From Chungangia koreensis (GTDB lineage: Bacteria; Bacillota; Bacilli; Bacillales_A; Planococcaceae): DNA of 64,000 nt. How positions within the stretch are numbered: the first letter of the stretch is position 1; every line of letters begins with the position of its first letter. Both the position numbers and the translations under genes were made by a program. The notes under the pieces were generated by a model. That model saw only the letters and a list, made by a program, of their open reading frames with translations, was not told the origin of the DNA and made no database searches. Shown in pieces: positions 16,572 through 25,521 of this stretch. The DNA lies in NCBI RefSeq assembly GCF_042651785.1, contig NZ_JBHSEC010000001.1, positions 204,659 to 268,658 of the forward strand. Direction: 5' to 3'.

Positions 16572-17782
16572 TGGGTATGATCTTAATCCATGCAAAGAAA
16601 ATTGTGACAGTAGGCGAGAAGGGTACCATCCATGATGGTGCCCTCATCGTTGAAGGCAAGAGCATTAAAGACATAGGACAGTATGGTGAAATGAGGAGCA
16701 AATACCCTACTATCGAAGAAATTGATAACAGTGAATACGTAATCACTCCATCTTTGATAGATTGCCACACGCATCTACTTGAGTACGCACCGACTTCACT
16801 CTATCCAGTAACTCCGGAGACCCATTTCCATGCCGGAAGAATCCTCTTATTTAAAGCGTTAGCTTCCGGAATTACAACATTAGGTGAACAGGTTTGCGGA
16901 CATCCAATGTGTGATTTTACAATGATGGACTATCGGAAAGCGGTAAGAGATTTGCCTATAGATGTTTCATTTGCCGCGACCAGCATATCCATAGGCCTTC
17001 CTGAATTAGCTCATTTCACTTCCGTTACTGGTCGTCGTAAAGTCGAAAAAGATGAATTATCTAACTTGGAGATTATTGAACAAATTGCCGTAAATAGCGA
17101 CTACCCTGGTGAAAATATCTTCATGAATGCCACACCGGCTAATTTTGAGGCGAAAGAAGTGCCGCGCGCGGGGGAACTTATTTACACGGAATTAGAGCTG
17201 AAGAAAATAGTAGGACTCTATAGTCGCCTCGGCAAGAGAATCGGTGCCCATGTCGCTGGTGAGGAAGGAATCCAGCTTGCTCTGGATACAGGAATCGATG
17301 TTATTCACCATGCACATGGGATTTCAGATCAACAGATCATGTCCGCCTCTGCGAAGGGGATTCCGATAATTGCTACTCCTATAGGAGGAACGCATCTCCG
17401 GCCGAATTCACCCGAAGAGATACTGAAGTTAGTCAAGAATGGAATCGCTGTTTCTGTTTCAACCGATTCCTACTTGCCTCCGCATCATGAGGCGACATGG
17501 CTTTTAACCAAAAGGACATTATATGGACCAAACCACTTGATGGAAATTGCCCAACCGTCTATGAAACTCCTTGCAAGAGAAGGTTTTGATGAAAATGAGA
17601 TTTTGGCAGTTTTGACAGCGAATCCGGCTTCACTTTTAGGGAAGGACCGAATTGGAAGACTGGAAATTGGAATGGATGCTGATTTCCTTGTCGCACTTGG
17701 CGTACCCGGACTTGAAATTGTTGCGCCGGAGCACATTAAAATGGTTTATTTTAAAGGAAAACGAGTTATAAATCGAGTTTAA
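16568..17782 (+). CDS. Metal-dependent amidohydrolase (imidazolonepropionase-like)
   Basis: A 404-residue amidohydrolase. Metal-binding motifs are present: DCHTHLLEY at about 65, HVAGEEG at about 225 and HHAHGIS at about 245, and the active-site Asp in SVSTDSYLPPHHEA at about 298. The C-terminus has the usual GRLEIGMDADFLV. This pattern fits the COG1228 imidazolonepropionase/prolidase-like group; substrate unknown. It overlaps the Gate-domain transporter gene by four bases and ends at a strong terminator, so the two form an operon. Confidence 0.85.
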   Translation: MMGMILIHAKKIVTVGEKGTIHDGALIVEGKSIKDIGQYGEMRSKYPTIEEIDNSEYVITPSLIDCHTHLLEYAPTSLYPVTPETHFHAGRILLFKALASGITTLGEQVCGHPMCDFTMMDYRKAVRDLPIDVSFAATSISIGLPELAHFTSVTGRRKVEKDELSNLEIIEQIAVNSDYPGENIFMNATPANFEAKEVPRAGELIYTELELKKIVGLYSRLGKRIGAHVAGEEGIQLALDTGIDVIHHAHGISDQQIMSASAKGIPIIATPIGGTHLRPNSPEEILKLVKNGIAVSVSTDSYLPPHHEATWLLTKRTLYGPNHLMEIAQPSMKLLAREGFDENEILAVLTANPASLLGKDRIGRLEIGMDADFLVALGVPGLEIVAPEHIKMVYFKGKRVINRV

Positions 17783-17818
17783 AAAAGAACCGATTCAACA
17801 TGCCGGTTCTTTTTTCAT
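17780..17818 (+). terminator. Rho-independent terminator
   Basis: AAAAAAGAACCG/CGGTTCTTTTTT stem after the amidohydrolase gene. Confidence 0.9.
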
Positions 17819-17966
17819 ACACAAGTGCGGATTATTTGGGATAGTAACGATTCAGTTCAAGTAATAATAAATCCTTATGGTTCCTAAATTTACTACTCTC
17901 AAGTGAAAAAGGTATAATGTTATAGATAAATAACTTGGAAGTGTTCCGGAAAATAGGGGGACAGAA

Positions 17967-18803
17967 ATGGACTTTGACAAAAAGTTATATGAATTTTTGA
18001 AGGACAAGACTTGGCAGTTGACAGAAGAGTGGTATGCTACACTCGACAAACGTAATACAGGTGGGGTTTACGCAATGGAAGACCCCGAAGCTATACAAAG
18101 GATGAAAGAACAAAATCATGAATTCTACAAACGGTTAAATCGGTTATTCGTGGAAGATCGGGATACTTTCTTAGAGGATTTTGAAGAATGGGTGGTCGAG
18201 GTAGCAACAGACGAAAATCATATCCGTACACCTCTTCATTTTATCCTAAGAGAATTCTTCCGAGTGCAAAGTCAATACGTAAATTTGATCCATCAGTTTT
18301 CAGAAGTGCATAAAGGTGAAATTAGTCAGGAGAAAATTGAAAGCTGGTATCAAGAAGTTATTAATGCGGTCGGTAAAATTATCGAATGGTTTACAGCTGA
18401 ACATTATACTTATGCACAAAAAATACTTAATGCCCAGCGGGAAATGATTAATGAATTGAGCTCACCGGTCATTTCGTTGGATAAGAACCGTGCTTTGCTT
18501 CCGCTAGTGGGGGATATTGATACAGCAAGGGCGAATTATTTGTTAGAAAACACTTTGCTTCAATGTTCAGAGAAAAAGGTCAGTTGCTTGTATATCGATC
18601 TTTCCGGAGTAGTAATCGTCGACACGATGGTAGCTCAACAGCTTTTCAGATTAGTTGAAGCACTACGGTTATTAGGAATTAAGAGTGTGATTTCTGGGAT
18701 TCGGCCTGAGATAGCTCAAACTGCCATCCAACTCGGCATTCAATTTAATGACATGACAACGGTGTCTAATTTAGAACAAGCCCTCAACTTAGACTTGGAT
18801 TGA
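17967..18803 (+). CDS. RsbR-family stressosome protein
   Basis: A 278-residue RsbR paralogue. Residues 1-150 are the helical, globin-like sensor domain; residues about 160-275 are a STAS domain. The two kinase (RsbT) target regions are readable: GDIDTARANYLLENTL, equivalent to the Thr171 region of RsbRA, and SGVVIVDTMVAQQLF, equivalent to Thr205. In stressosomes such proteins scaffold with RsbS and hold RsbT until stress. None of rsbS, rsbT or sigB is in the window, so this is a stand-alone paralogue like RsbRB-RD. The ATG follows ATAGGGGGACAGAA. Confidence 0.9.
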   Translation: MDFDKKLYEFLKDKTWQLTEEWYATLDKRNTGGVYAMEDPEAIQRMKEQNHEFYKRLNRLFVEDRDTFLEDFEEWVVEVATDENHIRTPLHFILREFFRVQSQYVNLIHQFSEVHKGEISQEKIESWYQEVINAVGKIIEWFTAEHYTYAQKILNAQREMINELSSPVISLDKNRALLPLVGDIDTARANYLLENTLLQCSEKKVSCLYIDLSGVVIVDTMVAQQLFRLVEALRLLGIKSVISGIRPEIAQTAIQLGIQFNDMTTVSNLEQALNLDLD

Positions 18804-18809
18804 AATGTT

Positions 18810-18840
18810 TGCTCCCTTATTGGGGGCTTTTCTTTTGTCT
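18810..18840 (+). terminator. Rho-independent terminator
   Basis: GCTCCC/GGGGGC stem with TTTTCTTTTG after the rsbR-like gene. Confidence 0.75.
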
Positions 18841-18912
18841 ATAAATGGTCAGCAGGATTAATACGTGCTTCTGTGGAATTAGGTATTAGTCGATTTAAAT
18901 AGGGGGAGTTTG

Positions 18913-19362
18913 ATGCGTCCACGAGCAAACACGTTAGGAATCTTGTTTAAAGGTGGAAAAGTTCTTTTGGAAGAGAATGTGGCGAGACACTCCAAAGGAT
19001 ACGGTACATATTATCGGCCGATTGGCGGCACTATCGAACTTGGTGAACGCTCACAACAAGCACTCGTGCGGGAATTTCAAGAAGAATTGCAGGTTGAAGT
19101 GAGCGTGTTGAAAAGTCTCGGTTGTCTTGAAAATATATACAAGGTGAAAGGACGGATTGGGCACGAAATCACCCTCCTTTATACCGTTGAATTCGTAGAC
19201 TCGTCCCTATATGAAAAGGAATCTTTTATCATGACGGAAGGCAACAAAATCACAACTGCGAAATGGATGGATGTACGCGATTTAATTGAAAAGGTCGTAT
19301 TTCCAGATGGTTTAATTGAGTTACTTGAGATTGAGTTTGCCCGCCAAATGGAGAAAGTATAA
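18913..19362 (+). CDS. NUDIX hydrolase
   Basis: A 149-residue pyrophosphohydrolase acting on nucleoside-diphosphate-linked compounds. The NUDIX box is read in GGTIELGERSQQALVREF followed by QEELQ (G-x5-E-x7-RE-x2-EE pattern), at about residues 39-61. The ATG at 18913 follows AGGGGGAGTTTG. The stop TAA overlaps the ATG of the GrpB-like gene (TAATG), so the two are translationally coupled. Confidence 0.9.
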   Translation: MRPRANTLGILFKGGKVLLEENVARHSKGYGTYYRPIGGTIELGERSQQALVREFQEELQVEVSVLKSLGCLENIYKVKGRIGHEITLLYTVEFVDSSLYEKESFIMTEGNKITTAKWMDVRDLIEKVVFPDGLIELLEIEFARQMEKV

Positions 19363-19898
19363 TGAAACTCGGGTTGAAGAATGACGAGGTCCGGCTCGAA
19401 ACATACGATCCGGAGTGGAAGCAGGAATTTGAACGAGTGAAGCAAACAATTATGAAGTTTACAGGGTTGTCCCAGAACCGGATAGAACATATCGGAAGTA
19501 CTGCAGTCGAGGGGATCTCTTCGAAACCGGTTATCGATATTCTGATCGGGGTCGATGATTTAGAACAGGTTGAAAAACAGCTTATAGATGGTTTAAAACA
19601 AGCGGGTTTTCTCCGTTTGAAAGTAAAACGACCAGGAGAGATCGTATTAGCTAAGTTTCTGGATGAGAGTTATGATGAAAAAACGCATTACATTCACCTG
19701 ACAGACTACCATTCGGAGCTTTGGAAAAATCTGATTTTTTTCCGTGACTATTTAAATGCAAATGAGTATGAAAAAGAGAAATATGAAAAATTAAAATTAG
19801 ACTATGTAAAAAGATCATCTACTGGGATCATCGAATACACGGACTTTAAAGAGAGGTTCGTCTTAGAAGTATTCATGAAGCGCAGTGAAGAAGAGTGA
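19362..19898 (+). CDS. GrpB family nucleotidyltransferase-like protein
   Basis: A 178-residue UPF0157/GrpB protein. The signature IEHIGSTAVEGISSKPVIDI (about residues 40-59) resembles the GS...D.D nucleotidyltransferase core; the family is assumed to transfer nucleotides but substrates are unproven. The early YDPEWKQEF and the late FRDYLNANEYEKEKYEKLK are also characteristic. It is coupled to the NUDIX gene by a TAATG overlap. Confidence 0.9.
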   Translation: MKLGLKNDEVRLETYDPEWKQEFERVKQTIMKFTGLSQNRIEHIGSTAVEGISSKPVIDILIGVDDLEQVEKQLIDGLKQAGFLRLKVKRPGEIVLAKFLDESYDEKTHYIHLTDYHSELWKNLIFFRDYLNANEYEKEKYEKLKLDYVKRSSTGIIEYTDFKERFVLEVFMKRSEEE

Positions 19899-19995
19899 AC
19901 TTGTTAAAAAGAGGGTAAATATTAAGTAAGCTTCACTTTCCCTATAGCTCTAAAAAGACGTACGCTCATTGAAGTTTCGACTTGGAGGCAAAAAG

Positions 19996-20178
19996 GTGAG
20001 AAAAGTCTATGGTGTTCCAAAACTGGCAGCCTATCTTTTAGAAGAAGGTTATCCTTTATCCGAGGAGCAAATAATCGGCCTCATGAAGGAAAAGGCGATT
20101 CCGCACTCAAAGCCTTATCAAAATATCATTGCCTTTAATCTTGACCATATCGATTGGTGGGTAAGCCAAAGAAGATGA
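19996..20178 (+). CDS. Small helix-turn-helix-like protein
   Basis: A 60-residue basic protein: KVYGVPKLAAYLLEEGYPLS then a loop and IPHSKPYQNIIAFNLDHIDWWV. The layout resembles excisionase/MerR-type winged-helix proteins of about 60 residues (helix-turn-helix followed by a wing and a tryptophan-rich end). The GTG at 19996 is chosen because TTGGAGGC ends seven bases upstream. No mobile element surrounds it, so it is a chromosomal small regulator or adaptor; assignment is by fold pattern only. Confidence 0.55.
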   Translation: MRKVYGVPKLAAYLLEEGYPLSEEQIIGLMKEKAIPHSKPYQNIIAFNLDHIDWWVSQRR

Positions 20179-20214
20179 AAGAGTCCCTGCTTTTAATAGA
20201 GGGACTCTTTCACT
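20174..20214. terminator. Bidirectional terminator
   Basis: GAAAGAGTCCCT/AGGGACTCTTTC stem between convergent genes, overlapping the end of the small HTH gene. Confidence 0.85.
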
Positions 20215-20797
20215 GCAAACGTTTAGGAGGATCTTGTGTATCGGACGTTATTTCAGTAAAAATATTCTCGGTTGAGGGAGTGGGAGGATTGCTTAGTTTC
20301 CCGCTCTGTATAAGTTGTATTAGTTGTTGAATATCCTCTTTTGTAGCAGGCTGCTTTTCCTTTTTTAATTGATAACCCAATAGCCCGCTCGGTTCGATCG
20401 TGGCAATCTCCACATCGGAAATAGAAGAAATCCCTGCTTGTCGGAGATGAGACTCCAATTTGTCGGTAGTCAGACGAAGTTTTTTTAAGTTCGTTTCAAG
20501 TAGTTGTCCGTTTTGGATCACGACTATGGATTTTCCGGAGATGATCGTTTCGTAACGGTCAGAACGTATTTGAATAAGTTCAAATGCCAATAAAGTCAGA
20601 ACTAATATAAAGGAAATCCCGAACGTGGTCCAATAGCCTTCATCCGCAAGAGGCTGGATGAGCAATGTTCCGATCGCGAGGACAAGAACTGTTTCTGGAA
20701 TCGTCATCTGTGATATGGATTTTCTGCCGGCGAGCCGCAAAATGATCGTACCGACAATAAATATTAAGACAGTCTTCCAAATTAAATTCCAATCCAA
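20210..20797 (-). CDS. DUF421 membrane protein (YetF/YkjA-like)
   Basis: A 195-residue protein with three N-terminal membrane helices and a cytoplasmic DUF421 domain. The conserved LRLAGRKSISQMTIPETVLVLAIGT segment (split at the second helix) and the RSDRYETIISGKSIVVIQNGQ strand are typical. The TTG at 20797 (LDWNLIWK) is preferred since GAGGAGGAG lies seven bases upstream; an ATG at 20851 has no ribosome site. B. subtilis relatives are spore- or envelope-associated; YetF-type proteins have been linked to membrane stress, without known mechanism. The C-terminal tail is proline- and threonine-rich. Confidence 0.8.
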   Translation of the reverse strand: MDWNLIWKTVLIFIVGTIILRLAGRKSISQMTIPETVLVLAIGTLLIQPLADEGYWTTFGISFILVLTLLAFELIQIRSDRYETIISGKSIVVIQNGQLLETNLKKLRLTTDKLESHLRQAGISSISDVEIATIEPSGLLGYQLKKEKQPATKEDIQQLIQLIQSGKLSNPPTPSTENIFTEITSDTQDPPKRLQ

Positions 20798-20910
20798 TCC
20801 TGTCTCCTCCTCTATTCCTCTCCTTATCTTTTGAATGTGAACTGTTTTCATGCATCCAAAAAGGATTTCCTTACATATTAGGCGAAAGTAATAATAAAAA
20901 GGAGATTATT

Positions 20911-21327
20911 ATGAAACAATCATTCGAAGAATTTTTACAAGTTTATTTATCTATATGGGAGTCCTCCGACCTTGAAGGAATGAAGAGAATCATTTCTGAA
21001 GACTATAGAGCCCGAGAGATAACTGGCGAGGAGATTCTCGATTTTGGATTTGAGGAATCCGTTGAAGGATGGAAAAACGGTTTTGAGTATGTCGTACAAA
21101 ACAACGCTAAGTGGGATATATCCATTCATTCGGTTTTTCCATTGCGGAATAATCAAGTGATGGCTGTCATTGAAGCAGCCATGATCATCGATAAAGAAAA
21201 ATTACCGCATGCCAACTTATTTTTCTCCACGTTTTCCCAAAGTGGTAATGAGTGGAAATTGGTTCGTTCATATATCGAGGCGGGTGTTCAAAGGCAACTC
21301 AGTCCGTCGCCCGGGTTGAGCTCATAG
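20911..21327 (+). CDS. SnoaL/DUF4440-like protein
   Basis: A 138-residue protein with the NTF2-like cone fold pattern: helix FEEFLQVYLSIWESSDLEGM, SEDYRAREITG, then strands ending WKLVRSYIEAG. It could bind or turn over a small ligand; no catalytic residues can be named. AAAGGAGATTATT precedes the ATG. It is followed 33 bases later by the CdaR-type regulator and may share its transcript. Confidence 0.65.
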   Translation: MKQSFEEFLQVYLSIWESSDLEGMKRIISEDYRAREITGEEILDFGFEESVEGWKNGFEYVVQNNAKWDISIHSVFPLRNNQVMAVIEAAMIIDKEKLPHANLFFSTFSQSGNEWKLVRSYIEAGVQRQLSPSPGLSS

Positions 21328-21360
21328 ATTACAGTCTCAAATAAGAAAGGGGGCGGGTGA

Positions 21361-22452
21361 ATGTTCGATCTAACAGCATTAGGTGCACAGCTTGTAAAGG
21401 AACTATCGGAGTTGATTGAACAAAGTATAATTGTGACGGATCAGCATGGTGTTATTATTGCAAGCACTGATCGCTCCCGGTTGAATACCATCCATGAAGG
21501 AGCGACTCTTGCGATGGAAACCCGACAGGAGCTTCCGATGACTGAGGAAATGACGGGGAAACTTCACGGTGTCCGTCCAGGCGTGGTCTTGCCGATTATC
21601 GTAACTGACATTCCTATTGGTGTAATCGGTATTACAGGGAAACCTTTGGAAATCGAAAAATATGCGAAGCTTGTCCGGAAAGTGGCGGAATTGTTTGTGA
21701 CAGAATTCATGGCTCGCCAGGAACATGAGCGTGGATTCCGGGATCTGGAGTTGCTGATTTTCGATTTGTTCACAACAGATATGGACGAAATCGCCATGGT
21801 CGAACGCTCAAAATTATTAGGATTAGATATTACTGCTTTTTCTCGCGTGGCAGTAATTGAGAGCAATAAGGCTTTTGATTTTACTGAGGTGGAAGATTTG
21901 CTTCGTACCCAACGAATTCACCCAAACTTAAAACTTGTCCGATGGGGAGTCGGCAAATTGATTATGTTGGTCCCAGAAAATGCAGAGACTCAACTTCGAA
22001 CGAAGTTAGGCGAATTTGAACAATTAGTCAAAAGCTATAGATCCGATTCAATTGGAATTGGTGTTGGAGCTGCCAAGCCATATACTCACCTGAAGGAGTC
22101 GTTCCAGGAAGCGGAGAGAGCGGCAGCGGTTTCGAGAAATTGGAAAAGAATAGTGTTCGAAGAGGAGCTTAAGTTGGAGCTACTCTATCATTCATTACCA
22201 AATGAAGTGAAAGAAGAGTATAGGAGAAGGACGATTGAGCCTTTGCTGGGGGACGAGGAACTAGTTCAAACTTTAAAAGTGTGGTTGAAGAACACCGGCT
22301 CTCTGCAAGAAATTGCGAATGAATTGCATATACATAAGAATACGCTGAAATATCGAGTTCAGAAAATAGAAGAGATATTGAACCTCAACTTCGATAACAA
22401 AGAACATATTGCCATTGTTGCGGTGGCGATCGGATTATTAGCAGCAAAGTAA
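21361..22452 (+). CDS. ysfB: CdaR/SdaR-type regulator of glycolate oxidase (YsfB-like)
   Basis: A 363-residue activator of the sugar-diacid regulator family. Residues 1-135 are the Diacid_rec ligand domain (LIEQSIIVTDQHGVIIASTD, IGVIGITG), a GGDEF-like middle part follows, and residues about 300-360 are a PucR-type HTH (LQEIANELHIHKNTLKYRVQKIEEIL). It directly precedes glcD-glcF. In B. subtilis ysfB neighbours ysfC-ysfD, the glycolate oxidase genes, so glycolate or a related 2-hydroxy acid is the likely inducer. A terminator separates it from glcD. Confidence 0.85.
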   Translation: MFDLTALGAQLVKELSELIEQSIIVTDQHGVIIASTDRSRLNTIHEGATLAMETRQELPMTEEMTGKLHGVRPGVVLPIIVTDIPIGVIGITGKPLEIEKYAKLVRKVAELFVTEFMARQEHERGFRDLELLIFDLFTTDMDEIAMVERSKLLGLDITAFSRVAVIESNKAFDFTEVEDLLRTQRIHPNLKLVRWGVGKLIMLVPENAETQLRTKLGEFEQLVKSYRSDSIGIGVGAAKPYTHLKESFQEAERAAAVSRNWKRIVFEEELKLELLYHSLPNEVKEEYRRRTIEPLLGDEELVQTLKVWLKNTGSLQEIANELHIHKNTLKYRVQKIEEILNLNFDNKEHIAIVAVAIGLLAAK

Positions 22453-22485
22453 AAGACATCGAGCAGATGTCTTTTTGTCTTTTTG
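22452..22485 (+). terminator. Rho-independent terminator
   Basis: AAAGACATC/GATGTCTTT stem with TTGTCTTTTT following, right after the regulator gene. Confidence 0.8.
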
Positions 22486-22562
22486 GACAAATAGAGAGGT
22501 GAATTTTTAGTTTTTATCATATAGAAAAGTCCGTGTTTTTGAAATTATGATATAGAAAAGTA

Positions 22563-22681
22563 GAATCGGTAGTAAACCTCCGAGAATCGATAGTAAAGGC
22601 ACCAGAATCGGTAGTAAAGACAAGAAAATCGGTAGTAAAAGGCTCGGAATCGATAGTAAGAACGACAGAATCGGTAGTAAA
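22563..22681 (+). repeat. 21-bp-phased array of GAATCGRTAGTAAA (six units)
   Basis: The 14-base word GAATCGGTAGTAAA or GAATCGATAGTAAA starts at 22563, 22584, 22605, 22626 (AAATCGG variant), 22647 and 22668: five consecutive steps of exactly 21 bases, with seven unrelated bases between words. It occupies most of the gap between the regulator's terminator and the ribosome site of glcD, ending 40 bases before the start codon. A word ATATAGAAAAGT at 22519 and 22550 flanks it on the left. Confidence 0.85.
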
Positions 22682-22720
22682 CGACTACATCCCATTTTTC
22701 AAGAGGAGAGGAAGTAAACA

Positions 22721-24133
22721 ATGAACGAACGTTTAATCAATGCTTTTGCTCAAATTGTCGGCACGGAAAACGTACGCTCTTCCCAAGCGGAATTGCTTGC
22801 ATACTCTTATGATGCAACGGCAAATTTCCAAGCGAAGCCGGATCTCGTTATTTCACCCAATACAACAGAAGAGGTTGCAGGAATTGTGAAGCTTTGTTCA
22901 AAAGAACAGCTTCCGATTGTTCCAAGAGGATCCGGTACAAATTTGGCTGCAGGTACAGTTCCGACTTCAGGAGGGGTTGTCATCCTCTTCAATCGAATGA
23001 ACCGGATTGTCGAGTTGGATATGGAAAACTTAACGATTACTGTTCAGCCAGGTGTCATTACTCAAGATATTTGTTCATTTGTCGAACAACATGGACTGTT
23101 TTACCCACCAGATCCAAGCTCGATGAAAATTTCGACAATCGGCGGAAATGTAAATGAGAATTCGGGTGGTCTCCGTGGGTTGAAATATGGAGTGACGAAA
23201 GATTATGTGAAGGCGCTCACTGCCGTCCTACCGAATGGAGAACTGATAAAAACCGGGGGCAAGCTGGCGAAAGACGTGGCAGGCTATGATCTAACTGCCT
23301 TACTCGTCGGTTCAGAAGGGACGTTAGGCATCATAACCGAGATTACCCTTAAGCTGATCCCAATGCCTGCTTCGAAAAAGACAGGAATCGCTTATTTCAA
23401 TTCACTTGAAGACGCAGCTAAAACGGTTTCCGCTATAATTGCGAATAAAATCATTCCGGTTACATTAGAGTTCATGGACAAAGGGACGATCGGAGCGGTA
23501 GAGGACTTCATGAAGATTGGACTACCACGTGACGCGGAGGCGATGCTTTTATTTGAGCAGGATGGTGATGAAGAAATGGTCATTCGTGATACAAAACGAA
23601 TGATTGAAATTGCCGTGGATAACGGAGCGACATCGACTGCCCTGGCAGCTTCAAATGAAGAGGCAGACGTATTGAAAACCGGCAGGCGTGTAGCCTTGTC
23701 TGCCTTGTCAAGAAAACGTCCGACGACAATCTTAGAAGATGCAACTGTTCCAAGGTCGGAAATTGCAAAGATGGTTAAAGAGATCCAAGAAATTGCCGTA
23801 CGTCATGACGTTCAAATCTGCACCTTTGGCCATGCGGGAGATGGCAATCTACATCCGACATGTTTGACAGACGTCAGAGATCAGGAGGAAATGGAAAGAG
23901 TGGAACGGGCGCTTGATGAGATCTTTGAAGCTGCCATTCGTCTTGGCGGTACAATTACAGGCGAGCACGGAGTGGGGGAAATGAAAGCTCCATATCTTGA
24001 GTGGAAGTTAGGACCGAGCGGCATCCAATTGATGCGCGCCATAAAAGAATCGATTGATCCACAGAATATCATGAATCCTGGCAAGATATTTGCTAAGTCT
24101 ACAAAGAAACGGTTGGTGCTGCAAAATGCTTAA
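22721..24133 (+). CDS. glcD: Glycolate oxidase subunit GlcD (FAD-binding)
   Basis: A 470-residue FAD-linked 2-hydroxyacid dehydrogenase of the VAO/PCMH type, oxidising glycolate to glyoxylate (B. subtilis YsfC). The FAD domain (about 40-220) shows PIVPRGSGTNLAAGTVPTSGG, DPSSMKISTIGGNVNENSGG and YGVTKDYV; the C-terminal cap has CTFGHAGDGNLHPT and ITGEHGVGEMKAPYL, with the catalytic/metal His residues. Start ATG follows AGAGGAGAGGAAGTAAACA. It overlaps glcF by eight bases, so the two subunits are made together. Confidence 0.92.
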   Translation: MNERLINAFAQIVGTENVRSSQAELLAYSYDATANFQAKPDLVISPNTTEEVAGIVKLCSKEQLPIVPRGSGTNLAAGTVPTSGGVVILFNRMNRIVELDMENLTITVQPGVITQDICSFVEQHGLFYPPDPSSMKISTIGGNVNENSGGLRGLKYGVTKDYVKALTAVLPNGELIKTGGKLAKDVAGYDLTALLVGSEGTLGIITEITLKLIPMPASKKTGIAYFNSLEDAAKTVSAIIANKIIPVTLEFMDKGTIGAVEDFMKIGLPRDAEAMLLFEQDGDEEMVIRDTKRMIEIAVDNGATSTALAASNEEADVLKTGRRVALSALSRKRPTTILEDATVPRSEIAKMVKEIQEIAVRHDVQICTFGHAGDGNLHPTCLTDVRDQEEMERVERALDEIFEAAIRLGGTITGEHGVGEMKAPYLEWKLGPSGIQLMRAIKESIDPQNIMNPGKIFAKSTKKRLVLQNA

Positions 24134-25433
24134 CATCCAGGAGGAGATGCAGGAATCTTTCCGTGAACATGTAGACGAAGATCTGATTATGGATTGCATG
24201 CGTTGTGGATTTTGTCTTCCGGCATGCCCTACATATATACATACAGAACAGAACGAAATGCATTCACCTCGTGGGCGAATTGCTTTAATGAAAGCTATGA
24301 GGGACGGGAATGTCATATGGGATGGATCAATCGAGGAATCGTTCGATGTCTGCCTTGGATGCCGAGCGTGTGAACCGGCATGTCCGGCAGGAGTCCAGTA
24401 CGGGGCGCTCATTGAACAGACACGTGATGCCATTCAAGCAGCGAAGCCACAAAAATTGAAAGAGAAAGTAATCCGGAAAACTGCATTCGAGGGTTTGTTT
24501 GCAGATCAGAGCAAAATGGCTGGAACTGTGAAACTGGTGCAGTTTTATCAGAAGTCGGGTTTGCAAAAGGTTACGCGTAAAGTAGGTTTCTTGAACTTGT
24601 TCCCGCCATTCATGAAAGAGATGGAAAGTGTTTTACCAGAAATCGAGAAGAGGAAGGAACGAAGTGAATCACGAAAGCCGCGAACTCTGAAGGTTGCTTT
24701 CTTTACAGGGTGTCTGATGGATACATTGTTCCAAGCGACAAATCGAAAGACAATCGAATTGCTGGAATGGTTGGGTTGTGAAGTCATCATACCTGAAGGT
24801 CAGGAATGCTGCGGGGCACTCCATGGTCATAGCGGCGAATTGGAAAAAGGGCTTCGAAATGCCCGACACAACTTAAATTCCTTTGACTCGGACGACTATG
24901 ATTACATTGTTAATAATGCGGGGGGGTGTGGTGCCTTCTTATTGGAATATGAAAAGCATTTGAAGGATGACCCTAAATACAGGGAAAAAGCGGAGCGATT
25001 TTCACGGAAACAGATGGATATCTCCTCACTTTTCGTCAAGCTCGGAATGAACGCCCGATTGAAGACAATAGAATCAGCGGGAGACGTAATGGTCACCTAT
25101 CAAGATTCCTGTCATTTGCGGAACGTATCCAAAGTGTTTATGGAACCTCGTTCACTGTTAATGGATGCACCAGGTTATGACTATAAAGAATTGATCGGTG
25201 CCGATACATGTTGCGGTTCGGCAGGTATTTACAACTTGCTGCAGCCAGAAATGTCCCGCCGAATTTTGGATGCGAAAATGGGGCATGTGAAGGAACTTCA
25301 GCCAGCAATCATTGTTACTTCCAACCCAGGTTGCCTTATGCAAATGCAGGTTGGCATCCGAAGAGAAGGATTAGACAAGGAAATGAAAGCCGTACACATA
25401 GTGGATTTCCTGTATGAGGTAGTCTATTCGTAA
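24126..25433 (+). CDS. glcF: Glycolate oxidase iron-sulfur subunit GlcF
   Basis: A 435-residue electron-transfer subunit partnering GlcD (B. subtilis YsfD). It has two 4Fe-4S motifs, CMRCGFCLPACP at about residue 24 and CLGCRACEPACP at about 73, and two CCG domains: CLMD... QECCGALHGHSG and SCHLRN ... TCCGSAGIYN. These pass electrons from the flavin to the quinone pool or to another acceptor. The ATG at 24126 starts eight bases before the end of glcD; an ATG at 24090 inside glcD would add a non-homologous N-terminus. Confidence 0.92.
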   Translation: MLNIQEEMQESFREHVDEDLIMDCMRCGFCLPACPTYIHTEQNEMHSPRGRIALMKAMRDGNVIWDGSIEESFDVCLGCRACEPACPAGVQYGALIEQTRDAIQAAKPQKLKEKVIRKTAFEGLFADQSKMAGTVKLVQFYQKSGLQKVTRKVGFLNLFPPFMKEMESVLPEIEKRKERSESRKPRTLKVAFFTGCLMDTLFQATNRKTIELLEWLGCEVIIPEGQECCGALHGHSGELEKGLRNARHNLNSFDSDDYDYIVNNAGGCGAFLLEYEKHLKDDPKYREKAERFSRKQMDISSLFVKLGMNARLKTIESAGDVMVTYQDSCHLRNVSKVFMEPRSLLMDAPGYDYKELIGADTCCGSAGIYNLLQPEMSRRILDAKMGHVKELQPAIIVTSNPGCLMQMQVGIRREGLDKEMKAVHIVDFLYEVVYS

Positions 25434-25521
25434 TAAATCTTTATTTTAAAGGATTCCTGAAAGGTTTATCGAATGGAGAAGTAAAAGAAATTTCTTTATA
25501 ACAAAGTGAGGTGAATCGGTA

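Noticed and set aside
19996..20178. Phage excisionase as sign of a prophage
   Set aside because: No integrase, attachment repeats or phage genes nearby; the small HTH-like gene stands among ordinary chromosomal genes.
22563..22681. CRISPR array
   Set aside because: Repeats of 14 bases and spacers of 7 bases are far too short, repeats have no CRISPR-like stem and no cas gene is present.
22507..22695. Minus-strand 62-codon frame with LLPIL heptad repeats
   Set aside because: It is only the reverse translation of the 21-bp repeat array; 21 is a multiple of three, so a frame stays open. The other two arrays have 20- or 22-base steps that break frame, and there is no ribosome site.
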